NCBI GenBank assembly: GCA_017403825.1
Contig: JAFRDO010000065.1
Coordinates: 70,438 to 104,033, forward strand
Source of the DNA: Kiritimatiellia bacterium
Lineage (GTDB): Bacteria > Verrucomicrobiota > Kiritimatiellia > RFP12 > UBA1067
Direction of reading: 5' to 3'
DNA: 33,596 nt
Below, in pieces: positions 26,001-32,502 of the stretch. Positions within the stretch are counted from its first letter, which is position 1, and every line of letters starts with the position of its first letter. Under the pieces are notes generated by a model that worked only from the letters and a program-made list of their open reading frames with translations, did not search any database and had not been told where the DNA came from. Made by a program: the position numbers and the translations under genes.

Positions 26001-26108
26001 GGTCATGAAGTGATCGAAATCGGCCCGGAAAAGCACGCCGCCCTCAAGCCCGAAGGCGGACAGCGAAAACATGCACAACAGAAACGGAAACGCGCTGGCA
26101 GCTCTCAT
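23052..26108 (-). CDS. Secreted LamG plus GH123/DUF6067-like glycosidase
   Basis: An exported protein of 1018 residues from the ATG at 26108. That start gives a clean signal peptide (MRAASAFPFLLCMFSLSAFG) and has GGAG nine bases upstream; an in-frame ATG at 26123 lacks a ribosome-binding site. Residues 22-260 form a LamG lectin-like domain (GTVSFWVKPCNY, EWHRIDFAWDPNGCGLYIDG, FDDIEIRDYRMSEEEI). The middle is a beta-sandwich, and the C-terminal 400 residues look like a TIM barrel of the GH123/DUF6067 type, with GIYFDCYNVEFC and SDGVSPGEEQ as likely active-site strands and a final beta-domain. GH123 enzymes cleave beta-N-acetylgalactosaminides, but the similarity is remote and the activity uncertain. 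It is the first gene of the secreted operon, 38 bases before the LamG-repeat gene. Confidence 0.78.
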   Translation of the reverse strand: MRAASAFPFLLCMFSLSAFGLEGGVLFRADFDHFMTTATDRNGAVEACDGITKDLQLRMHPGMDDKGNSLTLGTEEWVSWPLKGHVRPNRGTVSFWVKPCNYTIGDAKFFQPYLVMKGKGFSFYIYKYYVWGNRICAFYTPDLSQKRQRYYVCGEANWREDEWHRIDFAWDPNGCGLYIDGKEPNPVPDYPPVIEMDSPLPFPKSFEDGVITIDNPNDWPYLDKSRTTAFDDIEIRDYRMSEEEIFAACAKKRPDLVKGYSVSSSKRDPVKLGYECDPGTKTLAVRLDFAAVKLPMTNDYPVRLVLADKENGSVVESADVVFHESDSKVGFAFGDSVKEGHDYELASEIKGTGYRSTALFRVPDMEFLKQRIGLDHSVPSPWTPLEQDVGDPLVFRILDRTYEFHDGVMPTRVVSRGKELIVQPPHLELNGEKVVWKNTRVGEQHPDWVRILAEATVGGFKLRARGRFWFDGFVEYGFDMEGDPKRDTVVRSMKLKYSTPSEQAKFLFLPMPKSWKDGRYDCRLGFDFDNYSLVWTVGTEVGLAWYRENDANWVENGTADNVHLVRGEKETSVEIDIIAKETALPAGRTARYLMGFEATPPKRADTQHRSMIHGEGNRVYDWTWSGWRVSSGRDAEDGMLYWTTLVPAHPESFGKFLERLKRQGRVDAPYSMPMHICPLGREWDYFYPTWARHPAARWDFTEPTVGVKTRVMQCCGNTGAADWQLANIQKLFEAYPLLRGIYFDCYNVEFCDNERHGHGGTDAFGKHYVNSLALSHRSFTIRLVKLCRQYGKWFFVHAHSKYFPFVHLLSDGVSPGEEQAYPYIANPRYHYQEGISEEEYQYNYNCNIHGCGVYAGPQNVRARTLARETVYKDFDAYLGRNAILGAVPMSALVYDFQCLGLFHEFSAPWDELQARLKPLKMGAAEFHPYWIDPHAEAAKGIRTALYTWKDGEGPYPFLLVAANFSREPLATALRLDWAKAGAAPSRMKDLMTDKAYSPDELSAFALPSHEFMLMVPVK

Positions 26109-26117
26109 TCTTCTCAT

Positions 26118-26121
26118 CTCC
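26118..26121 (-). promoter_or_regulatory. Ribosome-binding site deciding the LamG-GH start
   Basis: GGAG on the minus strand, nine bases before the ATG at 26108. It overlaps the alternative ATG at 26123, which has only AAAAATAAC before it. Confidence 0.45.
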
Positions 26122-26138
26122 ATGTTATTTTTGATGGT

Positions 26139-26147
26139 ATTTTACCA
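26139..26147 (-). promoter_or_regulatory. Promoter of the secreted glycan-degradation operon
   Basis: The minus strand reads TGGTAAAAT, an extended -10 without a consensus -35. Its upstream neighbour GCGGTGATG and the palindrome at 26160 are almost the same as at the sugar-operon promoter (33436-33479). Predicted start is near 26132. Confidence 0.6.
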
Positions 26148-26159
26148 CATCACCGCGAC

Positions 26160-26182
26160 ACAATCGTCCAGTGAACGATTTT
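26160..26182 (-). promoter_or_regulatory. 23-bp palindromic operator, copy 1
   Basis: A 23-bp imperfect palindrome made of ACAATCGTCCA, a central base, and TGAACGATTTT. It shares consensus half-site AAAATCGTCCA with the copy at 33457. It covers the -35 region, with 15 bp between its edge and the -10 hexamer, the same distance as at the other copy. It lies in the 108-base gap between hipA and the LamG-GH gene. A transcription factor of unknown family is expected to bind here. Confidence 0.7.
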
Positions 26183-26216
26183 ATCGGCGGCGGGACAGCT
26201 TGGGGCCCCACCGATC

Positions 26217-27455
26217 CTAAACGAGTTGCATGAGCCTGCGTTGCGACTGCGCGGAGATCTCTTTGTAAAGCGGAGATGGATGTCCTGTGTCGGAGAGTTC
26301 TGCAGCCACATCGTCCATTGCGCTGGAAAGCCCGTCGGAAAGCCTCGTGATCCTGTCGCGCACGAACTTCGGATTGATGTCGCACTTCACCGCAAACGCA
26401 TCGAACGACGCGGCATTCACGTCGTTGAAGTCCCGAGCACCGCCGATGTTCATGGCCATGCGCGGAGCAAGATTGGGATAGACCGCCGTAGAGAGCGTGT
26501 CATAAATGGGAGCGAGCGCTGCATTGCCGGCCCGATAAAGCAACGAGAAGTTCTTCGCGTGGGCATCGGCGTTTCCGACAATGAAATTGAAGGCGAGTGC
26601 ATCGACAAACCCCGCGAGCGCGGCAAAACCAAAGCCTGCACCACGAAGAAAGCAAAAGCACCGGACTGCCGAAGGGCCTCCGTCGGACTCGTACTTCTCC
26701 TCGGCGGGAACGCCCATCGCCTGGCAGAAATCCTCCTGAAGGATGCGCCGCACGGATCCGCCAGCCAACTCGCGGTCATATCGTTCCGACACATAGTACG
26801 CCCTTGACTTGACGTCAAGTATAGACGCCTTTGCCGCAGCCATGCCAAGCCTTGCGGCAAGACGCTGGCAGAAGCATTCGTTTTCTACCGACCCGCGGCA
26901 AATAGACATCTCTGGCTTGACAATGTGAGTCGATGCCGCGCCATAGAGAGGCAGGGCCAGCCGCTCCGAGCGCACTCTTGCGACAAGCTTGTCCTGGGCT
27001 CCTGCGACGGAAATTCGATATCCTTCGACAAGACCTTGAAGCAATGGCCGCTGCGGCAGCGCCTTCAGTATTTCGTCAGCCTCGTCTTCCGAAAGTTCGC
27101 GGATGCTGCCATCGACGCTTCCAAGTTCGACATCTTCAGGACAAAGCGATATGGCACCGGCGCAATCACCGCCAAGTTCCTTCAAGAACGCAAAGGTGTT
27201 GCGCCTGTCATGGTGAAGTATCTTCTCAAGCTTTCGCAGTACGACTTCCGGCGGCAGGAGATTCTCAAAGAAAGCACGAGAAACAAGTGGGCCAAAAGCC
27301 TCCTCCTTTAACGGAAGGGATTTAGATATCGGAACTGCCTTGTCTCGCCCCAGATAATCTGGAATATAGCTGAACGAGAAAACATCGAGTTCGGAATCCC
27401 AAGAGAGGAAGCCCGCATGTATTCCATTTAGATAGACTTTAAGCCGTTCTGTCAT
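26217..27455 (-). CDS. hipA: HipA-family serine/threonine kinase toxin
   Basis: A 412-residue HipA homologue; in E. coli HipA phosphorylates GltX and causes growth arrest. It has the N-terminal HipA domain (residues 1-105) and the kinase core. Motifs are YRISVAGAQDKLV (Ser149 equals the autophosphorylated Ser150 of E. coli HipA), HIVKPE (ATP-binding Lys180), ENECFCQRLAARLGM, ERYDR, EDFCQAMG, FIVGNADAHAKNFSL (catalytic Asp297) and APIYDTLST (metal-binding Asp319). All key residues are present, so it should be active. It overlaps the hipB stop by ATGA. Base composition is lower in G+C than the housekeeping region, which suggests acquisition by transfer. Only 93 bases separate it from the longer possible start of the next operon. 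Confidence 0.93.
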   Translation of the reverse strand: MTERLKVYLNGIHAGFLSWDSELDVFSFSYIPDYLGRDKAVPISKSLPLKEEAFGPLVSRAFFENLLPPEVVLRKLEKILHHDRRNTFAFLKELGGDCAGAISLCPEDVELGSVDGSIRELSEDEADEILKALPQRPLLQGLVEGYRISVAGAQDKLVARVRSERLALPLYGAASTHIVKPEMSICRGSVENECFCQRLAARLGMAAAKASILDVKSRAYYVSERYDRELAGGSVRRILQEDFCQAMGVPAEEKYESDGGPSAVRCFCFLRGAGFGFAALAGFVDALAFNFIVGNADAHAKNFSLLYRAGNAALAPIYDTLSTAVYPNLAPRMAMNIGGARDFNDVNAASFDAFAVKCDINPKFVRDRITRLSDGLSSAMDDVAAELSDTGHPSPLYKEISAQSQRRLMQLV

Positions 27456-27676
27456 GCCGATGCCTCTTCATTCGTAAGAATATCGACTGTAATGCCGAGA
27501 ACGGACAAAACATGCATCAACTTGTCGAAATGAACGGAGGGCTTACCGTCCTCGACGTCCCGCAGAAAGCGAATTCCGACATTGGCCACTTGAGACAACT
27601 CGATTTGGGTCGCCCCTTGTCGCTTTCTCTCTCGGCGAACAATGCCTGCGATATCTGCCATTGATTTCGTTTTCAT
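27452..27676 (-). CDS. hipB: HipB-like XRE-family antitoxin
   Basis: A 74-residue helix-turn-helix protein of the XRE/HipB (y4mF-like) family. The HTH covers about residues 10-60 (IVRRERKRQGATQIELSQVANVGIRFLRDVEDGKPSVHFDKL, read as adjoining helices). It should neutralise HipA and repress its own operon. The first gene of hipBA, it overlaps hipA by 4 nt. A 60-base stretch within it that I counted (27481-27540) has 27 G+C, against clearly higher values in the flanking operons. There is no Shine-Dalgarno sequence, and the -10 box ends six bases before the ATG, so the message is probably leaderless. Two CCCG-NN-CGGG palindromes upstream are candidate operators. Confidence 0.92.
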   Translation of the reverse strand: MKTKSMADIAGIVRRERKRQGATQIELSQVANVGIRFLRDVEDGKPSVHFDKLMHVLSVLGITVDILTNEEASA

Positions 27677-27682
27677 GCGGCA

Positions 27683-27712
27683 ATTATATCAGTTCCTACC
27701 GTCATCCGTCAA
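27683..27712 (-). promoter_or_regulatory. hipBA promoter
   Basis: The minus strand has -35 TTGACG (27707-27712), an 18-bp spacer and an extended -10 TGATATAAT (27683-27691). It is the closest match to a consensus sigma70 promoter in the window. Six bases separate the -10 from the hipB ATG, so transcription should begin at or next to the start codon. Confidence 0.72.
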
Positions 27713-27724
27713 CCCGTTCGGGTT
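27711..27724. promoter_or_regulatory. hipBA operator candidate, proximal
   Basis: A perfect 14-bp palindrome AACCCGTTCGGGTT overlapping the -35 box of the hipBA promoter. A bound HipB dimer here would block polymerase. On the plus strand it is followed by six T residues and could also fold as a short terminator-like hairpin, but no plus-strand gene precedes it. Confidence 0.6.
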
Positions 27725-27763
27725 GTTTTTTAATAAAATCTAGTTTCCACGCTCCAAAATCGA

Positions 27764-27773
27764 CCCGAACGGG
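27764..27773. promoter_or_regulatory. hipBA operator candidate, distal
   Basis: CCCGAACGGG repeats the 10-bp core of the proximal palindrome in inverted orientation. The centres are 51 bp apart, close to five helical turns, so two dimers would bind the same face of DNA. It might alternatively serve as a weak terminator stem for the fucI operon. Confidence 0.5.
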
Positions 27774-27780
27774 CTCATTT

Positions 27781-27800
27781 CAAATTTTCAAGGTAATTTG
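27781..27800. repeat. AT-rich inverted repeat between fucI and hipB
   Basis: CAAATT and AATTTG flank eight bases, a perfect 6-bp inverted repeat in the AT-rich gap downstream of fucI. There is no T-run on the minus strand, so a terminator function is not supported. Its role is unknown. Confidence 0.35.
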
Positions 27801-27841
27801 GCGTATTTTCGTTAGGTGTAATTTTGCAGCCCTTTGAGTGA

Positions 27842-29623
27842 TCAGTAGAGTGGGCCGTAAGCGGCGCAGGCGCGGTAGTCGGCGCCTATCGGGTCATCCG
27901 CGCCGAACAGCCCCCAGCTGTGCGGACGGCATTCGACGGCGTCGGGCACGTTCGACATGGCCACGGGAATGCGCAGCAGCGACGCGAGGGCGACGATGTC
28001 TTTTCCTATATGCCCGTAGCTGATCGCCCCGTGGTTCGCGCTCCAGCCGTTCATCACGGAATACACGTCCCTGAACACGCCAGTTCCCGTGAGCCGCGGG
28101 GCGAACCATGTGCAGGGCCATGAGGGATCCGTGCGCAGCATCAGTTTCTCATGGACGGCCTTCGGCAGCATAACGCTCCAGCCTTCGGCAATCTGGAGAA
28201 TCGGTCCCAGCCCCTTCACGATCGAAAGTCGGATCATCGTCATCGGCATGCCGCCGGCCGTGGTGAAGGACGACGAATAGCCGCCGCCCCGGAAGTACTC
28301 GAGCGCTGCAGGGCACCACTTCGTCGCCTTTGCGGCGGCCGCCATGTCCTTCTCGGTGATGTTCCACCATTCCTTCATCGCGGGCCTGCCGCGCTCCTTC
28401 ATCGCGCCTGTCGCATCAAGCGTAGCCGCGCCGGAGTTGAGAAGGTGTATGAAGCCGTTCCGCGCACCGCCCGTCGGCTTCCAGCCCGTCACGCGCTTCA
28501 CGGCTTCCGGACTCCAGAACGTGCGGACGTCGGCGAAAAGCTGCGCCCTGTTCGTCAGAAGGTGCATGAGAAGCATCGAGACACCGTTCAAGGTATCGTT
28601 CTCGGTGGCGAATACGAACGGCTCGCGCCTTCCGTTCCAGTCGAACGACGTGTTGAGCCACGCCTCGGCGAAGTCGCCGTTAGGCCAGTGGTCGGTCCAC
28701 TGGCGCTGGCCCTGGAATCCGGCGGCGAGCGCGTTGCGTCCGACGGCCTCCTCGCCGTAGCCCATCTCGGCAAGGACGGGGTTGCCCACCATCATGTCCC
28801 GGAGAATGATCGCCATCTTCACGACGTACTCCCAGTCGGCGTCCTTGGCGACGCGGCTCTTGACAAGGCGCTTCGGGTTGAAGTCCTTCCCTTCCGGACA
28901 GTTCTTCTTCACCCACGCGAGGGCGCGTGCATATTCGGCCTTGTCGTAGATGCCCTCGACGATGCGGCGCTCCACTTCACACATGTCCATGTTTTCCGGA
29001 CGCATCCCCAGATAGTCCTGGAAAAAGTCAACGTTCAGGAACCCGCCCGCGATGCCCATAGACGACGAACCGACGGAAAGGTAGCTCTTGCCTTTCATAA
29101 GGGCAACCGCAAGCCCGGCACGGACGAACCGCAGCAACTTCTCCTGCACGTCGGCGGGAATCGTCATGTCCGTGGCGTCCTGCACGTCGCGCCCGTAGAT
29201 GCCGAAGCACGGCATCCCGCGCTGGGCGTAGCCGGCAAGCATGCAGGCGAGATAGACGGCGCCGGGGCGCTCCGTGCCGTTAAAGCCCCACACGGCCTTC
29301 GGGACCTGCGGATCGGCATCCATCGTCTCGGTGCCGTAGCACCAGCAGCGCGTGACAGAGAGCGATACGCCGACATTCTCCGCATGGAACTTGTTTGCGC
29401 ATGCCGCGGCCTCCGCCACGCCGCCGATCGCAGCATCCGCGATGACACACTGGACGGGCGTGCCGTCCGGGTAGCGCAGGTTGGCGGAGATGAACGCGGC
29501 GGCGCGGCGCGCCATCTCCATCGTCGGCGCCTCCAGCGATTCGCGGATGCCGCGCCGACGTCCGTCGATGATCGGGCGAATGCCCACCTTGGGGAACGGA
29601 TTGCTTGTCCAGACAGTGTTCAT
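27842..29623 (-). CDS. fucI: L-fucose isomerase
   Basis: A 593-residue cytoplasmic Mn-dependent aldose-ketose isomerase, the same length as E. coli FucI (591). It interconverts L-fucose and L-fuculose, and D-arabinose and D-ribulose. The N-terminus IGIRP-type segment ([19 protein letters not shown]), the metal-site region [20 protein letters not shown] with a downstream Asp in LFADVRTFW, and the C-terminal His region [13 protein letters not shown] are all present. The ribosome-binding site AAGGAGAA precedes the ATG. It follows the FGGY kinase by 12 bases and is the last gene of the operon. No fuculose-phosphate aldolase is present, so either this enzyme acts on D-arabinose-like sugars or the aldolase is encoded elsewhere. 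Confidence 0.95.
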   Translation of the reverse strand: MNTVWTSNPFPKVGIRPIIDGRRRGIRESLEAPTMEMARRAAAFISANLRYPDGTPVQCVIADAAIGGVAEAAACANKFHAENVGVSLSVTRCWCYGTETMDADPQVPKAVWGFNGTERPGAVYLACMLAGYAQRGMPCFGIYGRDVQDATDMTIPADVQEKLLRFVRAGLAVALMKGKSYLSVGSSSMGIAGGFLNVDFFQDYLGMRPENMDMCEVERRIVEGIYDKAEYARALAWVKKNCPEGKDFNPKRLVKSRVAKDADWEYVVKMAIILRDMMVGNPVLAEMGYGEEAVGRNALAAGFQGQRQWTDHWPNGDFAEAWLNTSFDWNGRREPFVFATENDTLNGVSMLLMHLLTNRAQLFADVRTFWSPEAVKRVTGWKPTGGARNGFIHLLNSGAATLDATGAMKERGRPAMKEWWNITEKDMAAAAKATKWCPAALEYFRGGGYSSSFTTAGGMPMTMIRLSIVKGLGPILQIAEGWSVMLPKAVHEKLMLRTDPSWPCTWFAPRLTGTGVFRDVYSVMNGWSANHGAISYGHIGKDIVALASLLRIPVAMSNVPDAVECRPHSWGLFGADDPIGADYRACAAYGPLY

Positions 29624-29635
29624 TTCAGTTCTCCT

Positions 29636-31051
29636 TCAGTGTCGTACCGTTTCGATAAAATCCACAAGCGGCATGATGCCGCCAGCGAGGACGTGCGCCC
29701 GGTAGGCGGCAAGCACGGCAATGCCCCATGCACCGCCCTCGCCGGCCGTAACCGGGCAGTCGACAGGAATGCCGATGGCGTCCGCCAGCACCTTCTGCGC
29801 GACTCCGGGCGTCTTGAAAAGCCCGCCGTGGCCGATGAAGCGCGTCATCCGGACTCCCTGCGCCGCAAGCATCTCGACGCCTTTCGCGAGCGTCGCAAAT
29901 ACGGCGTTCAGCTGTGCGCGGATTATGTTCGCACGGGTGAGGTGCGCGTCAGGCGTATGCGAAAGGTAAGGGTCGGGAGCATCCACGCCGATGAGCGGCT
30001 CGGCGGCGATCCAGTTGGTCGCATAGACGCCGCCGCAGTCCGGGTCGCTCTTCTCCATCGCCTCCTTCAGGAGCGCCCCGTAATTGCCGCCGAACAGCGC
30101 CACCCACTTGTCGAGTTCGCCGCACCCGTTGTTGCTGTGGACCATAGCCACGTCTTTTCCGTCCGGCGTAGAGGAGAAGTCGATGTGAGGGGCGGTCTTT
30201 GCGATGGGCCGGTCAAGGACCACCGTGGCGAACACGCTCGTGCCTACGGACGCGCTCCCCATGCCGGGACGCACGGTGCCCGTCGCCACAAGGCCGGTGC
30301 CGACGTCTCCTTCCGGCGGACACAGTGGAATGCCGGGCTCGAGAGTTCCGGACGGATCGAGGAACCGTGCGCCCGCCTCGGTGAGGCAGCCGGCATCCGC
30401 ACCCGCCGGAAGGACCTCCGGGAAGAAGGCCGTCACGTCCAGGCCCGTCTTTTCCCTGAACAGTTCGACAAGGCGCGCGTCGTATGTCCGCGTATTCGCG
30501 TCAAGCGGAAACATGCCTGAAGCGTCGTTAAAGCCCAGCACCTTGCGTCCCGTCAACAGGAAATGGATGTAGCCCGCAAGCGTCGTCTGGAATGCGATGC
30601 GGCGCACGTGCTCTTCGCCGTCGAGGACGGACTGATAGAGCTGCGCGACAGGCCAGCGATTGGGCAGATGAATGCCGAACAGTGACGACAGCGCGGCCCC
30701 GGCCTTCGCCGCATTGGTCGAACGCCACGTGCGGAACGGGGCGAGCTGTCGTCCGTCGCCGTCAAACACTAGGTAGCCGTGCATCATGGCGGAAATGCCG
30801 ATTGCGTCGAAGCGCGAGGGTCGCGCTCCATGCCGGGCGACATAGTCGTCCGCACAGGCGGCGTAGGCGGCGGCGAGGCCGGAGCGCGCGGCGGCCAAAT
30901 CGTAGGACCACACATCGTCCGCCAGCGGCTTGTTCTCCCACACGAACGCGCCGGACGCCAGCACCGTCCCTGAACCGTCGATCACAACGGCCTTGATACG
31001 CGTCGAGCCAAGCTCGATTCCGAGGAACCTGCTGTCATTCTTTGTCATCAT
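29636..31051 (-). CDS. FGGY-family carbohydrate kinase
   Basis: A 471-residue sugar kinase. It has the N-terminal phosphate motif GIELGSTRIKAVV, the substrate-side segment MMHGYLVFDGDGRQLAPFRTWRS (read as adjoining parts), the catalytic-Asp region PPEGDVGTGLVATG and the C-terminal HGGLFKTPGVAQKVLAD adenosine site. Next to fucI it is expected to phosphorylate L-fuculose or D-ribulose; subfamily assignment between fuculokinase, xylulokinase and ribulokinase is not possible by eye. The start is ATG 31051, which overlaps the symporter stop (ATGA) and has AAGGGA six bases upstream. Confidence 0.9.
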   Translation of the reverse strand: MMTKNDSRFLGIELGSTRIKAVVIDGSGTVLASGAFVWENKPLADDVWSYDLAAARSGLAAAYAACADDYVARHGARPSRFDAIGISAMMHGYLVFDGDGRQLAPFRTWRSTNAAKAGAALSSLFGIHLPNRWPVAQLYQSVLDGEEHVRRIAFQTTLAGYIHFLLTGRKVLGFNDASGMFPLDANTRTYDARLVELFREKTGLDVTAFFPEVLPAGADAGCLTEAGARFLDPSGTLEPGIPLCPPEGDVGTGLVATGTVRPGMGSASVGTSVFATVVLDRPIAKTAPHIDFSSTPDGKDVAMVHSNNGCGELDKWVALFGGNYGALLKEAMEKSDPDCGGVYATNWIAAEPLIGVDAPDPYLSHTPDAHLTRANIIRAQLNAVFATLAKGVEMLAAQGVRMTRFIGHGGLFKTPGVAQKVLADAIGIPVDCPVTAGEGGAWGIAVLAAYRAHVLAGGIMPLVDFIETVRH

Positions 31052-32502
31052 GCGCAATCCCTTACTTTGCTCAGGCGCGAAAGGACGAATCCGGAAAGGA
31101 GAAGGACGCTAGTACCGAAGACGATCGAGAGATTCGGATGGAACGACTTCTGGAAGAACACAACCCACGCGACCGTCGCCATGCCCAAGAGCGTCGCCAC
31201 GCCTGCCTGCGCCGGGCTCACGCGCCGGGACGCCCAGCCGAGCAGGAACAACCCGAGCATTCCGCCGGAAAGCACGCTCTGCAGCATCCACCACGTCGAG
31301 AGCGCGGACTCCACGCCGATGACCGCAAACGCTATCGCGACCGAGGCGATCCCGAGAACGACCGTGGATGCGCGCAGCACCGTCACGCACGCCTTTTCGG
31401 ACGCATCGCGCCGGACGTAGCGGCGGAACCAGTCCTCCATGATCACCGTCGCGCCGGAATTGAGCGTCGTGGAAATGGTGCTCATCGCCGCTGCCGCGAT
31501 CGCCGCGACCAGGAGCCCTGTCACGCCGGGCGGCAGGGAATGGACGATGAAATACGGAAACACGGAATCCGTCACCGCCGCGACCTCGTCCGGCAGCGAA
31601 CCGGGCCGTCCCGTGTAGTACGCCCAGAGCAGCGTCCCGATGGCGACGAAGCAGAACGTGACGGGCAGGTAGAGGAAACATCCGAAGCAGACCGACTTCG
31701 CGGCGGCGCGACCGTCCTTTGCGGAGATGTAGCGCTGCGTGAAGCTCTGGTCGATGCCGAGGTTCTGGAGATTGATGAAGATCGCGTAGAAGAACGTGAC
31801 CCAGAACGTCTCGCCGGACCAGTCGGAGAGAGAGAACGACCCGAGCGAGATCTTCCCGTCCGCCCAGATGCGCGACGCCGACGCCGCAAGGCCGTCCGGC
31901 ATTGTGAACACGAGAACGCCGATGCAGAGCAGCGTCCCGGCGATCAGCACGATCGACTGTATCGCGTCCGTCCATATCACAGCCAGCACGCCGCCCAGCA
32001 TGGAGTAGACGCACGTCGCAAGCCCGACTACAAGGATGATCGCCGGCACAGACCAGCCAAAGAGCATCTTGAGCAGGATCGCCAGAAGGTACAGAATGAC
32101 ACCCGAGCGCGCCGTCTGCATCACGAGGAAGCAGACGCTGCCGTACATCCTCGCCCACGGCCCAAAGCGTTTCTCCAGGAACGCATACGCGGAAACCGAA
32201 TTCAGGTTCCTGTAGAGCGGCACGAACGCCACCGCCGCCACGATCGCCGCGAGCGGGACGGTGAAGGAGAGCACGAGCGCGTTCCAGTTCGACGCAAACG
32301 CCTTCGCCGGCAGAGCAAGGAAGGATATGGACGACACGTACGTCGCGAAGATCGAAAGGCTGATCGCCCAGCTAGGGACGCGTCCGCCCCCGGCGACGAA
32401 GCCAGCCGTGCCCTTCGCGTTCTTTCTGAAATAGAACGAACAGCCGAAAACGGTCACCCCCGCAAGGTAGGCGGCGAGAATGAAAAGATCGATCGCCCTC
32501 AT
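31048..32502 (-). CDS. Sodium:solute symporter (SSS family)
   Basis: A 484-residue inner-membrane protein with about 13 hydrophobic segments, typical of the SSS/SLC5 family. The signature-like segment GGGRVPSWAISLSIFATYVS and the later AAIAAAAMSTISTTLNSGATV match the conserved core helices that form the sodium site. It most likely imports a sugar or sialic acid with Na+. It is flanked by a DHDPS/NAL-family aldolase and an FGGY kinase with 4-nt overlaps on both sides, so it is translated as part of the same unit. SSS symporters next to N-acetylneuraminate lyases often carry sialic acid, while those near fucI would carry fucose; the sequence does not decide. Confidence 0.9.
   Translation of the reverse strand: MRAIDLFILAAYLAGVTVFGCSFYFRKNAKGTAGFVAGGGRVPSWAISLSIFATYVSSISFLALPAKAFASNWNALVLSFTVPLAAIVAAVAFVPLYRNLNSVSAYAFLEKRFGPWARMYGSVCFLVMQTARSGVILYLLAILLKMLFGWSVPAIILVVGLATCVYSMLGGVLAVIWTDAIQSIVLIAGTLLCIGVLVFTMPDGLAASASRIWADGKISLGSFSLSDWSGETFWVTFFYAIFINLQNLGIDQSFTQRYISAKDGRAAAKSVCFGCFLYLPVTFCFVAIGTLLWAYYTGRPGSLPDEVAAVTDSVFPYFIVHSLPPGVTGLLVAAIAAAAMSTISTTLNSGATVIMEDWFRRYVRRDASEKACVTVLRASTVVLGIASVAIAFAVIGVESALSTWWMLQSVLSGGMLGLFLLGWASRRVSPAQAGVATLLGMATVAWVVFFQKSFHPNLSIVFGTSVLLLSGFVLSRLSKVRDCA

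Noticed and set aside
26183..26215. Stem-loop (ATCGGCGG / CCACCGAT) just after hipA as a terminator
   Set aside because: Only about 8 bp with a mismatch or wobble, and no T-run follows on the minus strand.
27711..27731. Plus-strand intrinsic terminator (hairpin plus six T)
   Set aside because: No plus-strand gene leads into it, and the palindrome overlaps the hipBA -35 box, so an operator is the better explanation.
28151..30520. A 789-codon plus-strand open frame opposite fucI and the FGGY kinase
   Set aside because: Very rich in Arg, His, Val and Ala with no domain; it is the complement of two well-recognised genes in high-G+C DNA.
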